Below are positions 39,207 through 50,228 of a stretch of 64,000 nt of DNA, one piece after another. Each line of letters starts with the position of its first letter. The stretch's first letter is position 1. The position numbers and the translations under genes were made by a program. The DNA lies in the NCBI RefSeq assembly GCF_014842025.1, contig NZ_JACYUY010000005.1, positions 62,001-126,000 on the forward strand. The letters are read 5' to 3'. The notes beneath the pieces are model-generated. The model saw only the letters and a list, made by a program, of their open reading frames with translations, did not search any database and was not told the origin of the DNA. Source of the stretch: Massilia sp. CFBP 13721. Lineage in GTDB: Bacteria; Pseudomonadota; Gammaproteobacteria; Burkholderiales; Burkholderiaceae_D.

Positions 39207-41513
39207 ATGCAACCGATCAAGAGCCGCAAGCACGCCCCCAGCCGTTTCAACCAGCACGTAAGCGCCGCCCTGGCGACGATGCTGCTGCCGCTGGCGGCCG
39301 GCGCCGCCGACGCCCCGCAGGTCCACGACGACGCGGCCAGCGCGCCGGTGTCGAAGGTCGAAGTCGTCGGCAAGACCGAAAACGACTTCAAGGCCGAGCG
39401 TGCGGCCTCGCCGAAGTACACGGAAAAGCTGGTCGATACGGCGCAGTCGGTGCAGGTCATCAAGAAGGAACTGATCGAGCAGCAAGGCGCGCTGACGCTG
39501 ACCGAAGCGCTGCGCAACACGCCCGGCGTCGGCGCCTTCTTCCTCGGCGAGAACGGCAACACGAATACCGGCGACGCCATCTTCATGCGCGGCTTCGACA
39601 CCTCGGGCAGCATCTTTGTCGACGGCGTGCGCGACGTCGGCTCCGTCTCGCGCGACGTCTTCAACCTGGAACAGATCGACGTCGTCAAAGGTCCGGCCGG
39701 TACCGACAACGGCCGCGGCGCGCCGACCGGTTCGGTCAACCTGGTCTCGAAAAAAGCCAACATGACCGACGCGCTGTCGGGCTCCGCCACGGTCGGCAGC
39801 GGCAAGCAGAAGCGCCTCACGGCGGACGTCAACACGGTACTGAACCAGGAACGCGGCATCGCCCTGCGCCTGAACGCGGTGGCGCAGGATTCCGGCCACG
39901 CCGCGCGCGACGTCGTCAACGACAAGCGCTGGGCGATCGCGCCGAGCCTGGGCTTCGGCCTGAACGGCCCGACCCGCGTGGTGCTCGATTACCTGCACGT
40001 CGACCAGGACAACATCCCCGACGGCGGCGTGCCGACCATCGGCCTGCCTGGCTACACCAGCCCGGACCGCACCCGTCCCGAAATCAGCGCGGCGCCGATG
40101 GTCGATCCGCAGAATTTCTATGGTTCCAGCGCCGACTACGACAAGATCAAGGCCGACATGGCCACCGTGCGCGTCGAGCACGACTTCGCGCCGGGCTTCA
40201 AGCTGCACAACATCGCGCGCTACGGCCGCACCAGCCAGGACTACCTGCTGACCGCCTTCATGGGCACCTCGGCGAACATCGGCACCACGCCCGCCACCAT
40301 CAACGACCCGAGCGCCTGGACCCTGGTGCGCAATACGCGCACGATCAAGGACCAGTCCAACAAGATCCTCACCAACCAGACCGCGCTGACTTCGCAGTTC
40401 GGCACCGGCGCGCTGCAGCACACGCTGGTGACCGGCCTCGAATTCACCAGCGAAAGCCAGGTAAGCTATTCGTACATCCCGGCGAGCCTGGGCACCGTCG
40501 GCGTCGCCGGCCGCACCAGCCTGTACAACCCGGACCCGAACGCGGCGCCGGTCGGCGTGGCGCCGCGCCGCAGCGGCGCCTACAACGACGCCACGGTCGA
40601 CACGCAAAGCCTGTACGTCTTCGACACCATCAAGATCGGCGACAAGTGGATCATCAACGGCGGCGTGCGCGCCGACCACTACAGCGGCGACTACACGGCG
40701 GTGGCGGCAACCATCGTCAACAACGCCACCACCGCGCTCACGCCGACCCACTTCAAGGTCGGCGACACGCTCGTCAACGGCAAGCTGTCGGTGCTCTACA
40801 AGCCGACCGCCAACAGCAGCGTGTATGCGATGGCGGCCAGCTCGAAGCAGCCCCCGGGCGCGAACTTCACCGTGTCGGGTAACCTCAACAGCGCCCAGAA
40901 CCCGATCTACGATCCGCAGGAAACGCGCAGCACCGAGATCGGCGCCAAGCTCGACCTGTTCAAGCAGAAGCTGTCGCTGTCGGCCGCCCTGTTCCGCACC
41001 GAGGTGAAGAACGAAGTCGAACAGGACCCGGTCGACCTGCAGTACTACCAGACCGGCAAGAAGCGCGTGCAGGGTGTGGAACTGGGCGTGGTGGGCGAAC
41101 TGGCGCGCAACTGGCTGGTCAGCGCCGGCTACCTGTACATGGACACCAGCGTCGAAGCGGGCCGCTTGATCACGGCCGGCGGCGAAAACGCCCTGACCTA
41201 CACGCCGAAGAATTCGTTCACGCTGTGGACCTCGTACGACCTGCCCTTCGGCCTGAAGGTCGGCGGCGGCGCGCGCTATGCGGGCCGCCTGCTGCGCGGT
41301 ACCGACGGCGCCGTCGGCACCCCGGCCTATGCCGATTCGTACTGGGTGTTCGATGCGATGGCCTCGTATGCAGTCACTCCGAACCTCGACCTGCGCCTGA
41401 ACGTCTACAACGTCGGCGACGAGCGCTATGTCGCGGCGATTAACAAGAGCGGCTACCGCTACACGCCCGGCACGCCGCGCGCGGCCAGCCTGACAGCCAA
41501 CCTGCGCTTCTAA
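39207..41513 (+). CDS. TonB-dependent catecholate-type siderophore receptor (Fiu-like)
   Basis: The 768-residue outer-membrane receptor has a signal peptide (LATMLLPLAAGAADA). Its plug starts KVEVVGKTEND, with the conserved TEALRNTPGVGAFF, IFMRGFDTSGSIFVDGVRD and QIDVVKGPAGTDNGRGAPTG segments. A beta-barrel follows, ending in an aromatic residue (NLRF). The plug resembles Fiu/FiuA catecholate receptors. The Fur box and the upstream flavin cluster suggest it delivers the ferric complex to that reductase. An intrinsic terminator closes it. Confidence 0.94.
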   Translation: MQPIKSRKHAPSRFNQHVSAALATMLLPLAAGAADAPQVHDDAASAPVSKVEVVGKTENDFKAERAASPKYTEKLVDTAQSVQVIKKELIEQQGALTLTEALRNTPGVGAFFLGENGNTNTGDAIFMRGFDTSGSIFVDGVRDVGSVSRDVFNLEQIDVVKGPAGTDNGRGAPTGSVNLVSKKANMTDALSGSATVGSGKQKRLTADVNTVLNQERGIALRLNAVAQDSGHAARDVVNDKRWAIAPSLGFGLNGPTRVVLDYLHVDQDNIPDGGVPTIGLPGYTSPDRTRPEISAAPMVDPQNFYGSSADYDKIKADMATVRVEHDFAPGFKLHNIARYGRTSQDYLLTAFMGTSANIGTTPATINDPSAWTLVRNTRTIKDQSNKILTNQTALTSQFGTGALQHTLVTGLEFTSESQVSYSYIPASLGTVGVAGRTSLYNPDPNAAPVGVAPRRSGAYNDATVDTQSLYVFDTIKIGDKWIINGGVRADHYSGDYTAVAATIVNNATTALTPTHFKVGDTLVNGKLSVLYKPTANSSVYAMAASSKQPPGANFTVSGNLNSAQNPIYDPQETRSTEIGAKLDLFKQKLSLSAALFRTEVKNEVEQDPVDLQYYQTGKKRVQGVELGVVGELARNWLVSAGYLYMDTSVEAGRLITAGGENALTYTPKNSFTLWTSYDLPFGLKVGGGARYAGRLLRGTDGAVGTPAYADSYWVFDAMASYAVTPNLDLRLNVYNVGDERYVAAINKSGYRYTPGTPRAASLTANLRF

Positions 41514-41554
41514 ACTTTTCACTGTTTCTCAACCTATCTCCTCCCTGAGATTTT

Positions 41555-41591
41555 GCGCCCCTCGCCGTTCGCGGCGGGCGGGCGTTTTTTT
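41555..41591 (+). terminator. Intrinsic terminator of the siderophore receptor gene
   Basis: A GC-rich hairpin around CTCGCCGTTCGCGGCGGGCG is followed by seven T residues, about 40 bp after the stop codon. Confidence 0.85.
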
Positions 41592-41647
41592 CGTCCGGCC
41601 GCAAGCTTGGCCTAGAATGGCGTGCCACCACTTTCACTGCGCGCCTC

Positions 41648-43167
<1,520 letters not shown>

Positions 43168-43171
<4 letters not shown>

Positions 43172-43821
43172 ACACCATCGCCATCGTCGAAGACGAGCCG
43201 GAACTGGCAAGCCTGGTCGCCGACTACGTGCGCGCGGCCGGTTTCAATCCCGTGGTATTCGGCGACGGCGCCGTGGCGCTGGCCGCGATCCGTGCGCAGG
43301 TTCCCGCACTGGTCGTGCTCGACCTGATGCTGCCCGGCCTCGACGGGCTGAGCTTGTGCCGCGAAGTACGCGCCTTTTCCAGCGTGCCGATCGTGATGGT
43401 GACGGCGCGCGTGGAAGAAATCGACCGCCTGCTCGGCCTCGAACTGGGTGCCGACGACTACCTCTGCAAACCGTTCAGCCCGCGCGAACTGGTGGCGCGC
43501 ATCAAGGCCATCCTGCGCCGCAGCGGCGCATCAATCGGGCCGCTGGCGATCGACAGTGCGGCCCGGCGCGCCAGCGTGCATGGCCAGCCGCTCGACCTGA
43601 CGCCGACCGAATTCGACCTGCTGGCCGCACTGGCGCGCCGCCCCGGCCAGGTGTTGTCGCGCGCCCAGCTGCTCGCCGCCGCGCACCAGGACAAGCTGGA
43701 AGTCACCGACCGCGCCGTCGACAGCCACGTCAAGAACCTGCGGCGCAAGATCGAGGCCGCGGCACCGGGCCTGGAGCCGATCCGCTCGATCTACGGCCTG
43801 GGGTACCGCTTCGATCCTTGA
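43168..43821 (+). CDS. OmpR-family response regulator (BaeR-like)
   Basis: The 217-residue protein has a receiver domain with acidic pocket and phospho-Asp in VLDLMLPGLDGLSLCREV (Asp near residue 51), Lys in YLCKPFSPREL, and a winged-helix DNA-binding domain ending RSIYGLGYRFDP. Its ATG overlaps the kinase stop (ATGA), which makes them a coupled pair. Targets are unknown; the proline-rich secreted gene downstream is a candidate. Confidence 0.95.
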
Positions 43822-43834
43822 AGCCTAACGAAGC

Positions 43835-44016
43835 ACAGACCTGTAGGGTGGGCGGCTACACCTCTTCCTTTCGCGTATCGCAGCATTTGCGCCGCCCACG
43901 CGTCCAACCAGCCAGTGATTCGTCGCGAGGTTTCACATGCTTGTTGAACGCGTGGGCGGCATCCAGGCAGCAGGCAGCCATGCGCCCAGGTATAGCCGCC
44001 CACCCTACAGGTCTGT
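43835..44016. repeat. Compound nested inverted-repeat element, copy 2
   Basis: The outer arms are a perfect 24-bp inverted repeat (43835-43858 and 43993-44016, starting ACAGACCTGTAGGGTGG). Inside are GCCGCCCACGCG and TTGAACGCGTGGGCGGC, facing each other. The layout and length match the copy at 10565-10740. It fills most of the gap between the response regulator and the proline-rich gene. Confidence 0.9.
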
Positions 44017-44101
44017 ATACCTCCATCCTTTCTCCACATTCGGCAGGCACAGTCGCTGCATTGGCGCTACCTTCCGCGCGCCGCACCACAAGGAGAACCA
44101 G

Positions 44102-44479
44102 ATGCACCCACTTTCCATCGCGCTTGTCGCCCTGCTGCTCATCCCGGGCAGCGGCGAGGCCGCCGACCGCACCGACGCCAGGACCGGACAGGACGCGACC
44201 TGGAGCGCACCGCCAGCGCCGCCGGCACCGCCTGCGCCACCAGCGCTACCTGGGCATCCGATGCCCCCGGTTCCCCCTGCCCCACCCCCTCCGCCCGCTC
44301 CGCCACCACCGCCCGCAGTCCCGGCCGAAGCCCACGCCGCCTGCCATGGCAAGGCAAACGGCAGCCTGCTCACCTTCACGCCCGGTCTGGGCGAAACGAT
44401 GCGCGGCCGCTGTGAACGGGTCGATGGACGCATGGTGTTCCAGCTGCGCAGTTATCAATACCATCGCAGCGAACGCTGA
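44102..44479 (+). CDS. Secreted proline-rich small protein
   Basis: The 125-residue protein has a signal peptide (MHPLSIALVALLLIPGSGEAA) and a proline-rich central part (about 36-75, PPAPPAPPAPPALPG and PPPPPAPPPPP). A short C-terminal region holds two cysteines (AACHGKANG and RGRCERVDG). I recognise no family. AAGGAG lies upstream of the ATG. The PPAPPAPPAPP stretch is almost identical to one in the periplasmic part of the neighbouring histidine kinase. Confidence 0.75.
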   Translation: MHPLSIALVALLLIPGSGEAADRTDARTGQDATWSAPPAPPAPPAPPALPGHPMPPVPPAPPPPPAPPPPPAVPAEAHAACHGKANGSLLTFTPGLGETMRGRCERVDGRMVFQLRSYQYHRSER

Positions 44480-44566
44480 CGGCAAGCCGACCCATGCGTG
44501 ACGAACGCCACCCTGTTAGCAAAATGATTAGAATCGGCGCATCAGATTTCAGTCAATGGGGCGGCG

Positions 44567-45028
44567 ATGTTCGATATGGATTTGGAATGGTGGGAATTCG
44601 TCGTGCGCGGCGCGGTCGTCTACCTGGCGCTGCTCGTGATGGTGCGTTTGTCGGGCCGGCGCACGGTCGGCCAATTGACGCCCTTCGACCTGCTGGTGGT
44701 GATGCTGCTGTCGGAAGCGGTCTCGAATTCCCTGTCCGGCGGCGACGACTCGCTCAGTGGTGGCCTGATCATCGCCGCCACGCTGATCGTCCTCAACTCG
44801 TCCGTGGCCATGCTCTCCGCCTGGAGCAAGCGCGCCTCGGTCATCCTCGACGGCACCGCCATCCAGATCGGCAGCGACGGCCAATTCTTCGACAAGGTCG
44901 TGAAACAATGCCGCATCACCGAGTCCGACCTGGAGCAGTCGCTGCGCACGGCGGACTGTTCCAGGTCGGAGATGCAGACTGCTTACCTTGAGGCGGACGG
45001 CGAGATCACGATCCAGAAGAAAAAGTGA
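44567..45028 (+). CDS. DUF421 (YetF-like) membrane protein
   Basis: The 153-residue protein has two or three N-terminal membrane helices (EFVVRGAVVYLALLVMVRL and the GGLIIAATLIVLNSSVAM segment) with the family motif GRRTVGQLTPFDLLVVMLLSEAV. A small cytoplasmic C-terminal domain follows. The YetF/DUF421 family has no fixed function. It stands alone between the proline-rich gene and the CHRD gene. Confidence 0.9.
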   Translation: MFDMDLEWWEFVVRGAVVYLALLVMVRLSGRRTVGQLTPFDLLVVMLLSEAVSNSLSGGDDSLSGGLIIAATLIVLNSSVAMLSAWSKRASVILDGTAIQIGSDGQFFDKVVKQCRITESDLEQSLRTADCSRSEMQTAYLEADGEITIQKKK

Positions 45029-45242
45029 CCTGACTTGACGTGCCGCGTCCTCGACATGATTCACCCAGGGGAGATGCACGCCAAATCTGTATCATTTTCG
45101 TGCGTTCAATTTCTTCCGGAGCTTATTGCTCAGCGGCTCCTGCCCATCCGTACCGTGTGGGAGCCCCACTCCTGATGTGCTAATTTTTTTGGCAGCGCCA
45201 CACCGTGGCGCCTTGGACTCTTTCCTGATCAGGAGGTTTGCC

Positions 45243-45824
45243 ATGAAACACAATGTGTCCCTGCTGGCGCTTGCCGCGGCCCTGGTGTTCGCACCGCTCG
45301 CCGCTCAGGCCCAGACCACCTACAAGGCGGTGGCCAGCGGCCCGTCCGAAAGTCCACCGAACGATTCGCCCGGTTCGAGCGTCGCCAGCTTCGAAATCGA
45401 CGGCAACCTGCTGCGTGCCGAAGTGCCGTTCCGCGATCTTGTAGGCACCAGCGTCGCGGCGCACATCCACTGCTGCACCACGGACGCCTTTACCGGCACT
45501 GCGCCGATCGCCCTGCCCTTCGCCGATTTCCCGACCGGGGTCACGAATGGGATCTATTCGCAAGCCTTCGACCTGAGCGACGCGGCGACCTACGCGCCGG
45601 CCTTCCTGACCGCGTTCGGCGGCACCGCGGCCTCGGCCGGCGCGGCATTGCTCGAGGCGATGAATGGCAACCAGGCCTACCTGAACATCCACACGACCGA
45701 ATTCCCCGCCGGCGAGATCCGCGGCTTCGTGGTGGCGGCGCCGATTCCGGAGCCGGCCACCTGGGGCATGCTCGGGCTGGGCATGGCAGGCGTGGGGATG
45801 CTGGCGCGGCGGCGGCGCACTTAG
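45243..45824 (+). CDS. CHRD-domain protein with PEP-CTERM sorting signal
   Basis: The 193-residue protein has a signal peptide ending AAQA and one CHRD domain (about 25-165), including AAHIHCCTTDAF and NIHTTEFPAGEIRGFV. The PEP-CTERM signal is VPEP-like (IPEPATWGMLGLGMAG) followed by a basic end (RRRRT). PEP-CTERM proteins are processed by exosortase and exported with exopolysaccharide. AGGAGG lies upstream. Its stop overlaps the stop of the convergent gluQ gene by 4 bp. Confidence 0.93.
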   Translation: MKHNVSLLALAAALVFAPLAAQAQTTYKAVASGPSESPPNDSPGSSVASFEIDGNLLRAEVPFRDLVGTSVAAHIHCCTTDAFTGTAPIALPFADFPTGVTNGIYSQAFDLSDAATYAPAFLTAFGGTAASAGAALLEAMNGNQAYLNIHTTEFPAGEIRGFVVAAPIPEPATWGMLGLGMAGVGMLARRRRT

Positions 45825-46720
45825 CTGGCGCGCGCTTCCCGTTCGGCCAGCATCGCTGACCAGGCGGGAATCGCCCGTTCCCAAAAGGCGGCGAGCGACA
45901 CCGGCCGCGCAAACTGCAGGCCGAGGAAGCGCGCGGCGTCCATCAGCGCTTCGATGGCCGCCGCTTCGTCGCCCGGCAGCACGGCCAGCGCGCCGGTCTG
46001 CTTCGACAGCTTCTCGCCATCGGCATTGCGCACCACCGGCACGTGCAGGTAGCGCGGCGTCGGCACGCCCAACAAACGCTGCAGGTAAATCTGGCGCGCG
46101 GTCGAATCGATCAGGTCGGCGCCGCGCACGATGTCGGTCACGCCCTGCGTGGCATCGTCGACCACCACCGCCAGCTGGTAGGCCCAGTAGCCGTCGGCGC
46201 GCTTCAGCACGAAGTCGCCCGACTCGCTGTGCAGGTGCTGGGTCATGGGGCCGGCAAAGCGGTCGAGGAAGGTGATCGTGTCGGCGCCGGCATCGGGCAC
46301 GCGCAGGCGCAGGCTGCGCATGGAACGCCCCGGCGCCAGGCCGTGGCGGCAGGTGCCCGGATAGATCGCCGCGCCGTCCGGTGCGACGCCAAGGCGGGAA
46401 TCGAGGATCTCGCGGCGGTTGCAGCCGCACGGATAGGCGTGCCTGCCTAAGCGTTCGGCCGCCGCTGCATACAGGTCCTTGCGGCGGCTCTGCCAGACGA
46501 CGTCAAGGTCCGACTGCATGCCGAGCGCATCGAGCAGCGCCAGGATCGCCCTGTCGGCGCCGGCCACGCTGCGGCCTTCGTCGATGTCCTCGATACGCAC
46601 CAGCCACTGGCCATGATGGGCGCGCGCGTCGAGGTAACTGGCGACGGCCGCCACCAGCGAGCCGGCATGCAGCGGCCCGGTGGGCGAAGGCGCGAAACGG
46701 CCGATGTAGGTGGGGCTCAC
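45821..46720 (-). CDS. gluQ: Glutamyl-Q tRNA(Asp) synthetase
   Basis: GluQ adds glutamate to queuosine in tRNA-Asp. The 299-residue protein is a GluRS-like catalytic core without the anticodon domain. It has HIGH-like FAPSPTGPLHAGSL and a KMSKS-like EKLSKQTGA, and zinc-type cysteines in YPCGCNRREI and a third in GTCRHG. It is the last gene of a minus-strand run with the NTF2-like gene upstream. Confidence 0.94.
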   Translation of the reverse strand: MSPTYIGRFAPSPTGPLHAGSLVAAVASYLDARAHHGQWLVRIEDIDEGRSVAGADRAILALLDALGMQSDLDVVWQSRRKDLYAAAAERLGRHAYPCGCNRREILDSRLGVAPDGAAIYPGTCRHGLAPGRSMRSLRLRVPDAGADTITFLDRFAGPMTQHLHSESGDFVLKRADGYWAYQLAVVVDDATQGVTDIVRGADLIDSTARQIYLQRLLGVPTPRYLHVPVVRNADGEKLSKQTGALAVLPGDEAAAIEALMDAARFLGLQFARPVSLAAFWERAIPAWSAMLAEREARAS

Positions 46721-46766
46721 AGGTGATACGAGGTAGCTGGGACGGGCGTTACCTTACCACATGGCC

Positions 46767-47261
46767 TTATTTCGGCCCGCCCTTCCAGCCTTCCTTGGCT
46801 TCGAAGTCGCGGATCAGGCGCGTCACCTGGTCGCCGACTTCGTTCGGCACCGCCATCGACAGCTGGTAGTGCACGATCTCGAAACTGTCGCCCTTGCGGC
46901 GCATGACGCCGCTGGCCTGGCAGGTGCCCATCTGGGTGTCGAGCAGTTCGTCGAACCAGATCATCGACTTGTCTTCGGAAAAATAGACATTGCGGCGCAG
47001 GGCCTTGAAAGCCCAGGCCGATTTGCGCTGGAAATAAGGTTTGGCCCAGGTTTTGAATTCATCGCGGCGCCAGTGCTCGCCCTTGTCGGTGCCGATATAG
47101 ATGCCATCCTTGGCGATCTTGTCGAAATAGGCGGGACGCGCATGGGCCGCATCGCTGTGCCAGCGGTCGACAAAGGCATTCACCTGTTTCTTCAGCACGG
47201 GATCGGCCTGTGCCACCAGGGCGCACAGGAACAGGGAGCAGGCAAGCAACAGACGTTTCAT
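46767..47261 (-). CDS. Secreted NTF2/SnoaL-like protein
   Basis: The 164-residue protein has a signal peptide (MKRLLLACSLFLCALVAQA) and a cone-shaped NTF2-like fold: an N-terminal helix pair (KKQVNAFVDRWHSDA), then strands such as GIYIGTDKGEHW and SMIWFDELLDTQMG, and VMRRKGDSFEIVHYQLSMAVP. Such domains bind small ligands or act as enzymes; no active site was identified. The product is expected in the periplasm. It precedes gluQ on the same strand. Confidence 0.82.
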   Translation of the reverse strand: MKRLLLACSLFLCALVAQADPVLKKQVNAFVDRWHSDAAHARPAYFDKIAKDGIYIGTDKGEHWRRDEFKTWAKPYFQRKSAWAFKALRRNVYFSEDKSMIWFDELLDTQMGTCQASGVMRRKGDSFEIVHYQLSMAVPNEVGDQVTRLIRDFEAKEGWKGGPK

Positions 47262-47384
47262 GAGTGTGCTGAATGTTGACGGAAAAATCAGATTCTACAC
47301 AGCCATATGTAACCAAGTGTACAAATTGCCAAACTATTTTAGTTCAGGTATACATTCAGCAACATTACTTCTCTTCAATTGCGT

Positions 47385-47765
47385 ATGCGCCTGTTCCTGT
47401 TGTGCGTGCTCGCTTTGCCGCTGCAGGCCAATGCGGCCCCGTCCGCCGTGACGCCTCCCGCGCTTGCCGCAGCCAATGCGGAAGAAAAGGCCACACGGCT
47501 GCCACTGCGTGCGCGCTTGGACAAAGACGTCATTCGCGCCGCCCTCAAGGATTTGCCCGCCGAGCCCGCACCCGATGGACGCCGCTTTGGGGCAGCCACG
47601 CCCAGCCCAACGCCCGGCAAACAATTCGCGACGGATTTCGCCAACGCGCGCCTGCCGGATTGCCTGCACGCCGATGGCCTGAAACACCAGCCGACCTTTT
47701 TCCTCGGCGGCGTGCTGGCCCTGCCCTTCATCGCGGTGGCCAAGCTGCGCGGGGTATGTCACTGA
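47385..47765 (+). CDS. Hypothetical small secreted protein
   Basis: The 126-residue protein has a short signal peptide (MRLFLLCVLALPLQANA). The mature part is Ala-rich, with two cysteines (DCLHADGL and GVCH) and a hydrophobic segment LGGVLALPFIAVAKL near the end. I recognise no family. ATG at 47385 was chosen over an in-frame TTG two codons upstream. It converges with rnk. Confidence 0.6.
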   Translation: MRLFLLCVLALPLQANAAPSAVTPPALAAANAEEKATRLPLRARLDKDVIRAALKDLPAEPAPDGRRFGAATPSPTPGKQFATDFANARLPDCLHADGLKHQPTFFLGGVLALPFIAVAKLRGVCH

Positions 47766-47780
47766 GGCCGCTGAGGCCGC

Positions 47781-48188
47781 CTAGCGGTGCAGGTCGCCGG
47801 CCCGCTCCGGCTGGTAGACGATCTCGCGCACGGTCACGTCGAAGCGCCCGCCGTCCGGGCGCGTCCATTCGATGCTGTCGCCGACTTTGAGTCCCAGCAG
47901 CGCACTGCCAACGGGCGTCAGCACCGACAGCTTGTCGCCGCCGCCATCGACGTCTTTCGGATAGGCGAGCGACAGGTCGAATTCCTGCGGCGCATTGTCG
48001 AGAACAAAACGCACGCGCGAATTCATGGTAACGACGTCCTGCGGCATGTCTTCCGGCTCGACCAGCTCGGCGCGCGCCAGTTCGTCGAGCAGCGTGTCGC
48101 GCGTTCCGGCCTGTGCAGCGGGCAGCGAATCGAGCAATGTTTCAAGGCGCTCCATGTCGAGCGAGGATACGACGATCGGTGGTCTCAT
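47781..48188 (-). CDS. rnk: Nucleoside diphosphate kinase regulator Rnk
   Basis: Rnk belongs to the GreA/GreB C-terminal-domain family and binds RNA polymerase. The 135-residue protein has a short N-terminal coiled region (SLDMERLETLLDSL) and the FKBP-like domain with SVLTPVGSALLGLKVGDSIEW. The start at 48188 follows GGAG at 6 nt. Its upstream gap (48189-48608) holds only a repeat unit, some palindromes and the gltA terminator; I saw no other gene there. Confidence 0.92.
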   Translation of the reverse strand: MRPPIVVSSLDMERLETLLDSLPAAQAGTRDTLLDELARAELVEPEDMPQDVVTMNSRVRFVLDNAPQEFDLSLAYPKDVDGGGDKLSVLTPVGSALLGLKVGDSIEWTRPDGGRFDVTVREIVYQPERAGDLHR

Positions 48189-48460
48189 TTGTAACTCCAT
48201 AGTCGAAAAGGGAATGCTCCGCGGGGTGTGGAGAAGGTCGATACAGTGGAGGTGGCTCGGGAGGACGGATGGCGCGAAGCCGGCCGGATTTCCTCACCGA
48301 GCCCGGGAGAGCCAGGCGAGATCTCGCGTGGTGAGGATGCAAATGGACGAACGACGACCTCCCTCGTTCAGGGACGAACCACAAGCCTGCAAGTAGCTGG
48401 TTGGATTCATAGGTCAGTAAAAAGCCGCAAAGGACAAACAAAGCTGCTAACGGCGTGCAC

Positions 48461-48486
48461 CGTAGGGTGGACTCCGTCCACGCGTT
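48461..48486. repeat. Single unit of the intergenic palindromic repeat
   Basis: A short unit CGTAGGGTGGACTCC...CCACGCGTTAC lies in the long gap between rnk and gltA. Confidence 0.8.
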
Positions 48487-48563
48487 ACACCGCATGCATA
48501 CCGCAAAGCGTGCCAACAACGATGCCGCAGAGAAGAGACAGCCCCAGTATAGCCCCATCAACG

Positions 48564-48588
48564 AAAAAAGCGGGCCGAAGCCCGCTTC
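48564..48588 (-). terminator. Intrinsic terminator of the gltA transcript
   Basis: A 7-bp stem AGCGGGC/GCCCGCT with a 4-nt loop is followed on the minus strand by six T residues, about 20 bp after the gltA stop. Confidence 0.93.
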
Positions 48589-48608
48589 TCATCCAACGCG
48601 CCTGACAA

Positions 48609-49910
48609 TCAACGCTGGTCGATCCCCGGCACGTCGCGAACAGGCGAACCCACGAACAGCTGACGCGGACGGCCAATCTTCTGCTCCGGATCGGCAATCA
48701 TCTCGTTCCACTGGGCGATCCAGCCGATGGTACGCGCCATTGCGAAGATACCGGTGAACATCGAGACCGGGATGCCCAGTGCCGACTGCACGATGCCGGA
48801 GTAGAAGTCGACGTTCGGGTACAGCTTGCGCGACACGAAGTATTCGTCTTCCAGCGCGATGCGTTCCAGTTCCATCGCCAGCTTGAACAGCGGGTCTTCC
48901 TGCAGGCCCAGTTCTTCCAGCACTTCGTGGCAGGTTTCGCGCATCAGTTTGGCGCGCGGGTCGAAGTTCTTGTACACGCGGTGACCGAAGCCCATCAGCT
49001 TGACGCCCGAGTTCTTGTCCTTGACCTTCTCGATGAAGGCAGGGATGTTCTCGACCGTGCCGATTTCCTTCAGCATGTTCAGGGCCGCTTCGTTGGCGCC
49101 GCCGTGGGCAGGACCCCACAGGCAGGCGATGCCGGCAGCGATACAGGCGAACGGGTTGGCGCCCGACGAACCGGCCAGGCGGACGGTCGAGGTCGATGCG
49201 TTCTGTTCGTGGTCGGCGTGCAGGATCAGGATGCGGTCGAGGGCGCGCACCAGCACGTCGTTGACCTTGTACTCTTCGCACGGGTTGGCGAACATCATGT
49301 GCATGAAGTTGGCGCTGTACGACAGGTCGTTGCGTGGATACATGAACGGCTGGCCGACCGAGTACTTGTAGGCCATGGCGACCAGGGTCGGCAGCTTGGC
49401 GATCAGGCGGATCGCCGAGATTTCGCGCTGCTTGGCGTCGTTGATGTCGAGCGAGTCGTGGTAGAACGAGGCCAGGGCGCCGACGGTGCCGACCAGGACC
49501 GACATCGGGTGCGCGTCACGGCGGAAGCCGCGGAAGAAGAAGTTCATCTGCTCGTGGATCATCGTGTGCTTGGTCACGGTGTCGTCGAAGGTCTTCTTCT
49601 GCTCGGCGGTCGGCAGTTCGCCGTTCAGCAGCAGGTAGCAGGTTTCCAGGAAGTCGCAGTTCTCGGCCAGCTGCTCGATCGGGTAGCCGCGGTACAGCAG
49701 CTCGCCCTTGTCGCCGTCGATGTAGGTGATGCTCGAGTTGCAGGCGGCGGTGGACATGAAGCCCGGGTCGTAGGTGAACTTGCCGGTCTGGCCGTACAGC
49801 TTACGGATGTCGACGACGTCCGGGCCGATCGTGCCTTTGTAAATCGGCATGTCGATCGATGGGCTGCCGTCGGAGAACGACAGGGTGGCTTTGGTATCAG
49901 AGATATTCAT
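48609..49910 (-). CDS. gltA: Citrate synthase
   Basis: The 433-residue hexameric-type citrate synthase condenses acetyl-CoA and oxaloacetate. It has the signature [12 protein letters not shown], active-site [26 protein letters not shown], and the Asp-containing DFYSGIV. It starts with the family N-terminus [15 protein letters not shown]. It is the last gene of the sdhC-D-A-B-sdhE-gltA run and is closed by an intrinsic terminator. Confidence 0.98.
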   Translation of the reverse strand: MNISDTKATLSFSDGSPSIDMPIYKGTIGPDVVDIRKLYGQTGKFTYDPGFMSTAACNSSITYIDGDKGELLYRGYPIEQLAENCDFLETCYLLLNGELPTAEQKKTFDDTVTKHTMIHEQMNFFFRGFRRDAHPMSVLVGTVGALASFYHDSLDINDAKQREISAIRLIAKLPTLVAMAYKYSVGQPFMYPRNDLSYSANFMHMMFANPCEEYKVNDVLVRALDRILILHADHEQNASTSTVRLAGSSGANPFACIAAGIACLWGPAHGGANEAALNMLKEIGTVENIPAFIEKVKDKNSGVKLMGFGHRVYKNFDPRAKLMRETCHEVLEELGLQEDPLFKLAMELERIALEDEYFVSRKLYPNVDFYSGIVQSALGIPVSMFTGIFAMARTIGWIAQWNEMIADPEQKIGRPRQLFVGSPVRDVPGIDQR

Positions 49911-49964
49911 GGCACTTCCTTCTTGGGAGTGGATCTACAAAATATGAAACGAATGCGAGTTCGC

Positions 49965-50228
49965 TCACGCTTCGCGCAGGCGCGCCAGCAAGGCGTGCAC
50001 CTGCGGCAGGTCGACCTCGCCTTCGGGCTCGGCGCGGCCCAGCAGCAGGTCCATCAGCGGGTTGTCCGCCAGGTCGAGCAAGCGGGTCAGCGCATCGACG
50101 TCGTCATCCGTCAGGCTCGCCTCATGCGCATCGAGGAAGCGCGTGAGGATCAGGTCGTTTTCGAGCAGTCCACGGCGCGCACGCCAGCGCAGGCGGGCAC
50201 GGTTGGCAGGATCGGATTGATGCGTCAC
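49965..50228 (-). CDS. sdhE: FAD assembly factor SdhE
   Basis: SdhE helps attach FAD covalently to SdhA. The 87-residue protein has the family RRGLLENDLIL pattern near residue 20 (matching the RGxxE motif needed for flavinylation) and helical bundle sequence. It sits between sdhB and gltA. It is separated from sdhB by a 373-bp gap that contains three repeat units and nothing else I recognise. Confidence 0.94.
   Translation of the reverse strand: MTHQSDPANRARLRWRARRGLLENDLILTRFLDAHEASLTDDDVDALTRLLDLADNPLMDLLLGRAEPEGEVDLPQVHALLARLREA

Noticed and set aside
45029..45242. Small reading frames before the CHRD gene
   Set aside because: None has a ribosome-binding site or plausible composition; the gap holds only a 7-bp hairpin (GCGCCAC/GTGGCGC) and the AGGAGG of the CHRD gene.
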